Shown in pieces: positions 7,189 to 13,192 of a stretch of DNA of 13,192 nt; the stretch's first letter is position 1; the number at the start of each line of letters is the position of its first letter. The notes beneath the pieces were generated by a model that saw only the letters and a program-made list of their open reading frames with translations, ran no database searches and was not told the origin of the DNA. The translations under genes were made by a program, and so were the position numbers. The DNA comes from Desulfovibrionales bacterium (GTDB lineage Bacteria; Desulfobacterota; Desulfovibrionia; Desulfovibrionales; Desulfomicrobiaceae), in contig JAAYGZ010000370.1 of the NCBI GenBank assembly GCA_012727515.1, positions 1-13,192 on the forward strand. Reading direction: 5' to 3'.

Positions 7189-7920
7189 ATGGCCCAATGG
7201 GGTAAACTGCATTATGCCCAGCAAACGTGTCTCAGTCTGGCAGGAAAACTTATGCACGATCAGGGCATGATCTGGCACGGAGCGCGTATTGGCCTGGCTG
7301 TTTCCGGAGGCATGGACAGCTGGGTCATGCTGCAGGTCATGTTGCTGCGCCAGCGCATTATTCCCTTTCCCATAGAATTATTTGTTATCCACCTTAACCC
7401 TGGCTTTGACGCCCGTACCCATGCCCCCCTGGCAGACTGGATGCAGGCCCACGGCATTGCCGGGCATGTGGAAACAACTGATTTTGGACCACGCGCCCAT
7501 TCAGCGGAAAATCGCAAAAAATCTCCGTGTTTTTTTTGTGCCTGGCTACGGCGCAAACGATTTTTTGAGCTGTGTAAATACTATAAACTCACCCACCTGG
7601 CCCTGGGCCATAATACTGACGACCTGGTGTCCACGTTTTTTATGAACACCTTAAAAACAGGTAAAGTATATGGCCTGGCCCCCAAAGAAGCCTATTTTCA
7701 GGGACGTCTGACCCTGATCCGCCCTTTGCTGCTGGTGGACAAAAAAACCATTGCCCAGGCCTGCCGCCAATGGCAGCTCCCGGTCTGGGAAAATGACTGC
7801 CCGTCTAAAGACAGCACTGCCCGCAGCCAGACCCTGGAGGCAGTGCTGCACCTCTGCGGGCCAGACAAGCGTATCCGCACCAATCTTTTTAATGCCCTGC
7901 GCCGCTGGCAGACCCAATGA
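7189..7920 (+). CDS. TtcA-family tRNA thiolation protein (PP-loop ATPase)
   Basis: TtcA enzymes activate cytidine-32 of certain tRNAs with ATP and insert sulfur, using an Fe-S cluster. This protein has 243 residues, shorter than the roughly 310 of E. coli TtcA. The PP-loop is AVSGGMDSW at about 37-45. The paired cysteines C114 and C117 lie in PCFFCAWLRRKRF, the position of the cluster-binding CxxC in TtcA. GHNTDDLVSTFFMN at 140-153 matches the GHHxDD segment, and C204 (ENDCPSKD) could be the third cluster ligand. A GGAGG box six bases before the ATG at 7189 supports the start. It lies 42 bases upstream of fliR and probably leads the flagellar operon. The family call is firm; the exact tRNA target is inferred, as close relatives differ in specificity. 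Confidence 0.87.
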   Translation: MAQWGKLHYAQQTCLSLAGKLMHDQGMIWHGARIGLAVSGGMDSWVMLQVMLLRQRIIPFPIELFVIHLNPGFDARTHAPLADWMQAHGIAGHVETTDFGPRAHSAENRKKSPCFFCAWLRRKRFFELCKYYKLTHLALGHNTDDLVSTFFMNTLKTGKVYGLAPKEAYFQGRLTLIRPLLLVDKKTIAQACRQWQLPVWENDCPSKDSTARSQTLEAVLHLCGPDKRIRTNLFNALRRWQTQ

Positions 7921-7962
7921 GCGCCACTGTGGCCTGGCCCATGTTTTGCTCTGCGTGTACCT

Positions 7963-8742
7963 ATGGATCTCTTTAATTTCGACCCGCTGGTCATCTTGAG
8001 TTTTGTTCTGGCCTTGATGCGCATCAGTCTGGTGCTTTTTATCATGCCTTTTTTTGGCGGCCAGACCATACCCAATGTTGCCAAAGCAGTGTTATGCCTG
8101 ACCCTGACCTTTGCGCTGTGGCCACGTCTGCCCATGCTTGGTGCCCAGCTTCCGGCTCACCCCCTTTCTCTTGGCATCATGCTGTTTCAGGAACTTGTGC
8201 TTGGTTTGGCCCTTGGGCTGTCTATTCGTTTTATTTTTGGCGCTATTCAGACAGGCGGACAATTAATTGGCTTTCAGATGGGTTTTGCCATGGTCAATGC
8301 CATTGACCCGGAATCCGGCGCCACCGAGGCTGTGACTGCTCATTTTTTGTACATGGTCAGTTTGCTGACTTTTCTGGCCTTTAATGGCCATCTCTACCTT
8401 TTTGACGGATTATTAAAATCCTTTGACCTTATTCCTCCGGGCGCGCTGGTTATCTCTCCCCGGATCGGAGAGCAGATCATCAGTCTTTCCGGCCAGCTCT
8501 TTCTTCTCTCAATCCAGATCGCCGCCCCGGTCATGGCTGCCCTGCTTCTGGTTGACCTGGCCCTGGCTCTGGTTTCCAGAGCTTCACCGCAAATGAATGT
8601 GCTCATTGTGGGCTTTCCCCTTAAAATCGGCATTGGATTTTTATTTCTGAGCCTGATTTTCAATATTATTTCCTTATATATGGAAGGCTTTATCTCAAAA
8701 ATGCCTTTTTTATTCACCACACTGATCAACGCGATGCGCTGA
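7963..8742 (+). CDS. fliR: flagellar export gate protein FliR
   Basis: FliR is part of the inner-membrane core (FliP-FliQ-FliR) through which flagellar subunits leave the cytoplasm. The 259-residue length is normal. It is mostly hydrophobic, with about six membrane segments, and begins with MDLFNFDPLVILSFVLALMRISLVLF, followed by PFFGG, a common FliR start. The family stretches GxQMGFAMVNAIDP (about residues 105-118) and ASPQMNVLIVGFPLKIGIG (about 207-225) are present. No good Shine-Dalgarno precedes the ATG at 7963, and the reading frame is shared with the ttcA-like gene, separated only by TGA and 14 codons. flhB follows 15 bases after its stop. Confidence 0.95.
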   Translation: MDLFNFDPLVILSFVLALMRISLVLFIMPFFGGQTIPNVAKAVLCLTLTFALWPRLPMLGAQLPAHPLSLGIMLFQELVLGLALGLSIRFIFGAIQTGGQLIGFQMGFAMVNAIDPESGATEAVTAHFLYMVSLLTFLAFNGHLYLFDGLLKSFDLIPPGALVISPRIGEQIISLSGQLFLLSIQIAAPVMAALLLVDLALALVSRASPQMNVLIVGFPLKIGIGFLFLSLIFNIISLYMEGFISKMPFLFTTLINAMR

Positions 8743-8757
8743 TCCCTCCAGGATGCC

Positions 8758-9822
8758 ATGGCAAAAGATCCGAGTCGTACCGAGCAGGCTACCCCCAAAC
8801 GGCGTAAAAAAGCCCGAGGTGAAGGTAGCGTCCCCAAAAGCCAGGAATTATCCAAGCCAGTCCTGCTTCTTGTGGCGATCCTGGGCCTGCAGGTCTATCT
8901 GACGACAATTCGTGACGAAATAACAACCCTGATGCGCTGGTTTTTTCAGGACGGCTTTGCCATGGAATTGACCACAGCCTCGGTCTATGCCCTGTTTCAG
9001 CGCTGCATGGTGAGTCTGGCAGTTATGGTCCTGCCCATTGCCCTGCTTATTGCCATAAGCGCGTATATTGTCATGCGCTTACAAGTAGGCAAACTCTGGG
9101 CTCCCAAAATTTTCAAGCCAAAGTTTAAGGGCTTTAATATCGCAGCTGGCTTAAAAAGGCTGATTTTAAGTAAAGACATGCTGGTCCGGCTGGCCAAAAG
9201 CGTTCTTATGGCCGCAGCCGTGGCCATTGGGCCATATATTGTTCTGAAACGAGCCATCCATGAAGTTCTGCCTCTTTTTTACCAGGCGCCACTGAACATT
9301 GCTGCGTATATTCTAAAAGCCGGCCAGAGCATGTTTTACTATGCCCTGGCCCCCATGCTGCTGATTGGTATTGCTGATCTGCTCTACACGCGCTGGAAAT
9401 ACGAAGAAAATATAAAAATGACCAAAAGCGAAATTAAGGATGAACGCAAGCAGGCCGAGGGAGATCCGGTCATCAAGAGTAAGCAGCGCCAGAAAATGAT
9501 GGCTGTCATGCAACGGCGCATGATGAACGACGTGCCCAAGGCCGACGTGGTCATTACCAACCCCACGCACCTGGCCATTGCTATCCGCTATAATGTCATG
9601 GAAGCCCCGGCACCCCAGGTGCTGGCCAAGGGCGCTGGCGCTGTTGCCGAGCGTATCAAGGAAATAGCCAGACAAAACAATGTGCCTGTGCGCGAAAACA
9701 AGCCTCTGGCACGGGCTTTGTATAAAATGGTCGAGGTTGGGGACATTATCCCCGAGGAATTTTACCAGGCTGTTGCCGCAGTGCTGGCCCAGGTCTATAA
9801 AGCACGACCACGCCAGGGCTAA
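8758..9822 (+). CDS. flhB: flagellar export switch protein FlhB
   Basis: FlhB switches the flagellar export apparatus from rod/hook to filament substrates. The 354 residues show the expected layout: a charged N-terminus beginning MAKDPSRTEQATPKRRKKAR; four membrane segments at roughly 33-50, 84-106, 143-165 and 185-210; and a cytoplasmic domain starting after RWKYEENIKMTKSEIKDE. The self-cleavage motif NPTH is at 268-271 in VVITNPTHLAIAIRY, so cleavage between N268 and P269 is expected. The ATG at 8758 is preceded by CCAGGA with suitable spacing. It lies between fliR and flhA, the usual order. Nothing is unusual in the conserved residues. Confidence 0.96.
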   Translation: MAKDPSRTEQATPKRRKKARGEGSVPKSQELSKPVLLLVAILGLQVYLTTIRDEITTLMRWFFQDGFAMELTTASVYALFQRCMVSLAVMVLPIALLIAISAYIVMRLQVGKLWAPKIFKPKFKGFNIAAGLKRLILSKDMLVRLAKSVLMAAAVAIGPYIVLKRAIHEVLPLFYQAPLNIAAYILKAGQSMFYYALAPMLLIGIADLLYTRWKYEENIKMTKSEIKDERKQAEGDPVIKSKQRQKMMAVMQRRMMNDVPKADVVITNPTHLAIAIRYNVMEAPAPQVLAKGAGAVAERIKEIARQNNVPVRENKPLARALYKMVEVGDIIPEEFYQAVAAVLAQVYKARPRQG

Positions 9823-9849
9823 ATCCCCTAGACCAAGGATGTCAAAAAA

Positions 9850-11940
9850 ATGGCTACACATACCGAGACCATGACCATCAATTACAAGCGATTCACCAAG
9901 CAAGGCGATATCCTTTTAGCCAGTGCCGTGGTTGTTGTTCTTTTTGTCATGCTCGTTCCTTTGCCAACCATTATTCTTGATATTCTTATGGCCTTTTCCA
10001 TCTCCTTCAGCCTGGTCATTCTTATTACGTCCATGTTTATGACCTCGCCGCTGGAATTTTCCATTTTTCCTTCTGTTCTTCTGGTCACCACCTTGCTGCG
10101 CCTGGCCCTGAACGTGGCCTCAACCCGCCTGATCCTGCTGCACGGCGCAGAAGGCACATCAGCAGCAGGCAAGGTTATTCAGGCCTTTGGAGAATTTGTT
10201 GTTGGCGGAAATTACGCCATTGGTATTGTTATCTTTTTCATTCTCTTTACCCTGAACAAAACAGTTATTGTGGCTGGTACCACACGTATTGCTGAAGTCG
10301 CGGCCCGTTTTACCCTTGATGCCATGCCAGGCAAGCAAATGGCCATTGAGGCAGATCTTAATGCCGGACTCATTGATGAGGTCGAGGCCGTGCGCCAACG
10401 TGAAAACCTGCGCCGCGAAGCAGATTTTTACGGCGCCATGGACGGCGCAGGCAAGTTTGTCTCCGGAGACGTCAATGCTGGTCTGTTCATCACCATGATC
10501 AATGTCATTGGTGGATTTTTTATTGGCGTGTTTCAGCACAACCTGAGCTGGATGGAGGCCGCACAGATCTATACCCTGCTGACCATTGGTGATGGCCTGG
10601 TTGCCACCATTCCTTCACTTATCACCTCTACCTCAGCCGGTATCATTGTCAGCCGCGCAGCATCTGAAGCACGCATGGGCGAGGAATTTATCGGCCAGTT
10701 GACCAATCATCCTCGTGCCTTAAAGCTTGTGTCCGGTGTATTGCTGCTTTTTGCCATGGTTCCGGGTATGCCAACCATTGCTTTTTTAACCTTATCCTGT
10801 GCCCTGTTTGGCCTGTCTGTGATTTCAGAGCGTATTCAGGCTGAAGAGCAGAGTGCAAAGCCTGAGTCCAGGAAAAAAGGCCCGTCAGCTCCTGATACTC
10901 CGGAAGAAGTTCAGGCCCTGCTGCCCCTTGATCTTATGGAACTGGAAGTGGGATACGGTCTTATTCCGCTGGTGGATGAAGAACAAAGCGGTAATTTATT
11001 GGCCCGCATCCGCTCTATCCGGCGCCAGTTTGCCCTGGATATGGGTGTCATTGTTCCGTCGTTGCATTTGCGCGACAATCTTCAGCTCAAGCCCGGGGAA
11101 TATGTGGTGCAGATAAAGGGCAACCGGGTGGCTTCAGCAGAAATTATGATTGACCATTACCTGGCCATGGACCCAGGCGATGCCCGCCATTCCATCAAGG
11201 GTGTTGAAACATTGGAACCAGCCTTTAATCTGCCAGCCCTGTGGATTCCGGAAGCCAATAAAGATGAAGCTGTTATGGCCGGCTACACCGTGGTCGATCC
11301 ATCCACGGTTATTGCCACGCACCTGACAGAAGTTTTTAAGCAGAACCTGCATGAATTCCTGGGCCGCCAGGAAGTGCAGACCCTGCTGGACAATCTTTCT
11401 CAGCGTGCGCCCAAGGCTGTGGAAGAACTGGTGCCTGGCATCCTGACTTTGGGCACGGTGCAGAAGGTTCTGCAGAATCTGGTGCGCGAAAATGTCTCTA
11501 TCCGTGATTTGCTGACCATTGTCGAAACCCTGGCTGACTATGGCCATGCCATTAAAGACGCTGATCAGTTGACGGAATTTGTACGCCAGCGCCTGGCCCG
11601 CACCATTATCAAGCCCTATCTGGGAGCAAGCAATCTGCTGCCAATCATCTCTTTGGCCCCGGCTGTGGAAAATATGTTTCAGGAAAGCATCAAGCGCACA
11701 GAGCAGGGAACCTATCTGGCCATGGAGCCTGGCCTGGCTCACCGCATTATCCAGTCCATTAACAAGGCATCGGAAAAAGGCATTGTCTCTGAAGGCCAGG
11801 CCGTGCTGCTGACCTCGCCGGTTGTTCGCCAGCATCTGGCCCAGCTTCTGGCCCGCTTTCTGCCAACGCTGCCTGTTATTTCCCAGGCCGAAATTCCAGC
11901 TGATATTCGTCTTGAATCCGTAGCCATGGTGGAGGTCTAA
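9850..11940 (+). CDS. flhA: flagellar export gate protein FlhA
   Basis: FlhA is the nonameric export gate component that uses proton motive force and receives substrates and chaperones. The 696 residues divide into about eight membrane segments (to about residue 325), a variable linker (about 330-360, with PESRKKGPSAPDTPEE) and a four-part cytoplasmic domain containing VVDPSTVIATHLTEV. The FHIPEP signature is at about 150-175 (EVAARFTLDAMPGKQMAIEAD). Two deviations stand out: the position matching Asp-208 of Salmonella FlhA is Glu (E167), and the usual TKGAxR just before the signature reads VAGTTR. The start at 9850 has AAGGA ten bases upstream; M8 is an alternative. flhF begins three bases after the stop, with GGAGG inside the flhA end. 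Confidence 0.96.
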   Translation: MATHTETMTINYKRFTKQGDILLASAVVVVLFVMLVPLPTIILDILMAFSISFSLVILITSMFMTSPLEFSIFPSVLLVTTLLRLALNVASTRLILLHGAEGTSAAGKVIQAFGEFVVGGNYAIGIVIFFILFTLNKTVIVAGTTRIAEVAARFTLDAMPGKQMAIEADLNAGLIDEVEAVRQRENLRREADFYGAMDGAGKFVSGDVNAGLFITMINVIGGFFIGVFQHNLSWMEAAQIYTLLTIGDGLVATIPSLITSTSAGIIVSRAASEARMGEEFIGQLTNHPRALKLVSGVLLLFAMVPGMPTIAFLTLSCALFGLSVISERIQAEEQSAKPESRKKGPSAPDTPEEVQALLPLDLMELEVGYGLIPLVDEEQSGNLLARIRSIRRQFALDMGVIVPSLHLRDNLQLKPGEYVVQIKGNRVASAEIMIDHYLAMDPGDARHSIKGVETLEPAFNLPALWIPEANKDEAVMAGYTVVDPSTVIATHLTEVFKQNLHEFLGRQEVQTLLDNLSQRAPKAVEELVPGILTLGTVQKVLQNLVRENVSIRDLLTIVETLADYGHAIKDADQLTEFVRQRLARTIIKPYLGASNLLPIISLAPAVENMFQESIKRTEQGTYLAMEPGLAHRIIQSINKASEKGIVSEGQAVLLTSPVVRQHLAQLLARFLPTLPVISQAEIPADIRLESVAMVEV

Positions 11941-11943
11941 AAC

Positions 11944-13002
11944 ATGCGCGTTAAAACCTTCACTGGCCCCAGCACCAAGGAAATCATGGCCCGGATTAAG
12001 GCCGAGCTTGGCCCGGACGCCATTATTTTAAGCACCCAAACACTAGCCCATGAAAATGGGCCGCACTATGAAATCATGGCCGCCCTGGATGATCCAGGCC
12101 CTGCTATGCCGGAAATACCCGTGGCCGAACCGCCTACAAGCGGAGAATGGAATCAGTTGCGCGAAGAATGGACCCAGTTGCGCAAGCAGCTTCTGGCAGT
12201 GCTCAAGCCTCAGATGGATCTGGGCCTGCTCACCCCACGCCAGCAAGTGGTCCTTGATTATCTGGAGCGCGAAGGCGTGCGCCAGGACGTGCTCATCAGT
12301 TTGTGGGAAAAATTTCGCCGACGCCCTGATGAGCCAACCCTGACTGTCATGGATGATATGCTCAGTGTGCGCCCCTGGCTGCATACCTGCTGGGAGCACA
12401 AATTTCATATTTTGTCAGGCCCCCATGGCTGTGGCAAAACCAGCACCTTGCTGCGCCTGGCCCTGGCCATGCAGAAAAAACAGCCCCAGCAGCGCATTAT
12501 GGTGGTGAACGCTGATCATTCCCAGGGCAAAGGCCGGCTTTACCTGCGCCATTATGCGGAACTCTCTGGCTTGTCCTACCGCGAGGTCAGCACTCCAGAG
12601 CATTGGGCTGCTTTGCCCCAGGATGCCCAGGCCCATGATATTGTTTTTATTGATGTGCCTGGTGTGCCCGGACGCCAGAATATCGACACCTGGCTGCATG
12701 AAATTTCTGGCGGAGCCTTGCCTGCCCTGCATGTTCATCTGGTGTTAAGCCCCCTGTTCAGCTCTGCCCAGATGGAAATGTTTTCGTCCAGACTGCGCGG
12801 TGCTGCGGCCTCCAGCGTCATCTGGACGAAACTGGATGAAGCCTGTAGCTACGGGGAGATACTCAACCAGACAACACTTTCTGGTCTGCCTATATCTTTA
12901 TTGTCTGTCGGCCCGGAACTGAAAAACTCCCTGGTTCAACCCAAGAATCAAGATATATGGAAACTCCTGCTGCGGCACGAACTGCCCCAGCCTACCAACT
13001 AA
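11944..13002 (+). CDS. flhF: flagellar SRP-type GTPase FlhF, divergent active site
   Basis: FlhF helps place flagella, usually at a cell pole, and belongs to the SRP GTPase family with Ffh and FtsY. The 352-residue protein starts with the typical MRVKTFTGPSTKEIMARIKAELGPDAIIL domain, a short linker (about 50-70), a helical N domain (about 75-145) and a G domain. The P-loop GPHGCGKTST (159-168) and the guanine-binding TKLD (295-298) are intact. Other motifs have diverged: the DTYRxxAxEQL segment reads DHSQGKGRLYL from D191, and DTAGR reads DVPGV at 237-241. GTP binding may persist while hydrolysis or dimer activation is altered. It follows flhA by three bases and precedes flhG. The family call rests on order and motifs. 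Confidence 0.92.
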   Translation: MRVKTFTGPSTKEIMARIKAELGPDAIILSTQTLAHENGPHYEIMAALDDPGPAMPEIPVAEPPTSGEWNQLREEWTQLRKQLLAVLKPQMDLGLLTPRQQVVLDYLEREGVRQDVLISLWEKFRRRPDEPTLTVMDDMLSVRPWLHTCWEHKFHILSGPHGCGKTSTLLRLALAMQKKQPQQRIMVVNADHSQGKGRLYLRHYAELSGLSYREVSTPEHWAALPQDAQAHDIVFIDVPGVPGRQNIDTWLHEISGGALPALHVHLVLSPLFSSAQMEMFSSRLRGAAASSVIWTKLDEACSYGEILNQTTLSGLPISLLSVGPELKNSLVQPKNQDIWKLLLRHELPQPTN

Positions 13003-13027
13003 AACCACGCACGAGGACATACCCAGC

Positions 13028-13192
13028 ATGAGTACTGCGTTTCCCTTGGTACTTTCCGTCACGTCCGGCAAAGGCGGAGTTGGAAAAACAAATTTATCTG
13101 TCAACCTGGCGCTTTGTCTGACCCGCCTTGGACGGCGCTGTGTTATTTTGGATGCAGATCTTGGGCTGGCAAATGTGGATGTGGTCCTGGGG
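13028..13192 (+). CDS. flhG: MinD-like ATPase FlhG (FleN/YlxH), partial
   Basis: FlhG (FleN) is a MinD/ParA-type ATPase that limits flagellar number and acts with FlhF. Only the first 55 codons are in the window. The deviant Walker A motif SGKGGVGKTN is at 13-22, and LDADLGLANVDVVLG at 41-55 is the family's Walker A' region. The ATG at 13028 follows a GAGGA box by about ten bases; no alternative start lies between it and the flhF end. The N-terminus before the Walker box is only about 12 residues and lacks the DQAxxLR activator helix known from Bacillus FlhG, resembling Pseudomonas FleN in this respect. It lies 25 bases after flhF. Confidence 0.92.
   Translation, partial: MSTAFPLVLSVTSGKGGVGKTNLSVNLALCLTRLGRRCVILDADLGLANVDVVLG

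Noticed and set aside
9839..9874. Eleven-codon frame (ATG to TGA) overlapping the flhA start
   Set aside because: Its ATG is part of the flhA ribosome site region and it has no start signal of its own; its stop touching the FlhA M8 codon is probably coincidence.
9313..9903. A 196-codon minus-strand open frame opposite the end of flhB and the start of flhA
   Set aside because: Both plus-strand genes are well conserved, and the antisense product looks like no known protein.
11134..11835. A 233-codon minus-strand open frame inside flhA
   Set aside because: It lies wholly opposite a clearly conserved FlhA cytoplasmic domain, with no ribosome site; it is a by-product of codon use.
1..13192. Frequent CTGGCC/GGCCAG and CCCTGG words, suggesting a dispersed repeat or uptake sequence
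   Set aside because: They fall mainly inside genes and fit favoured Leu, Ala and Gln codons; no extended conserved unit or regular spacing is seen.
1..13192. tRNA, rRNA, CRISPR array, insertion sequence or prophage
   Set aside because: No cloverleaf, repeat-spacer series, transposase or integrase, or terminal inverted repeats were seen on either strand.

Overview
The window looks like ordinary chromosomal core sequence from a Gram-negative, flagellated anaerobe of the Desulfovibrionales type (Desulfobacterota). This is inferred from the character of the encoded proteins (HisH/HisF, a DUF445 protein, an rpoZ-dnaJ pair, and fliR-flhB-flhA-flhF-flhG) and from a base composition that looks near 50% GC. 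No database search was possible, so the species is open. There is no sign of a transposase, integrase, prophage, CRISPR array, tRNA or rRNA.

Left part (1-2315): a minus-strand pair encodes an exported AMIN-like protein and, downstream and cut by the window edge, precorrin-8X methylmutase of cobalamin synthesis. Divergent from it, a plus-strand pair encodes an unrecognised 145-residue protein and a DUF445 membrane protein. An almost perfect 22-bp palindrome lies just upstream of the 145-residue gene.

Middle part (2316-6960): hldD (LPS heptose epimerase) runs on the minus strand, head to head with hisH-hisF (imidazole glycerol phosphate synthase, overlapping by 11 bp) on the plus strand. hisF converges on a minus-strand series: rpoZ, dnaJ, a strong intrinsic terminator, then moaC (molybdenum cofactor). 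The terminator's T-run almost touches the moaC ribosome binding site. A promoter with a perfect TTGACA box lies upstream of rpoZ.

Right part (7189-13192): a plus-strand series begins with a TtcA-family tRNA thiolation protein and continues with the flagellar export-gate genes fliR, flhB and flhA, then flhF and the start of flhG. FliR, FlhB and FlhA build the export apparatus in the basal body. FlhF and FlhG normally set the position and number of flagella. Short spacings suggest one operon.

I found no clearly new system. The points most worth a second look are: FlhF has lost several canonical SRP-GTPase residues while its FlhG partner also lacks the N-terminal FlhF-activating helix; FlhA has substitutions in its conserved charged region; the dnaJ terminator abuts the moaC start region; and there is a palindrome in the divergent promoter region of two little-known genes.
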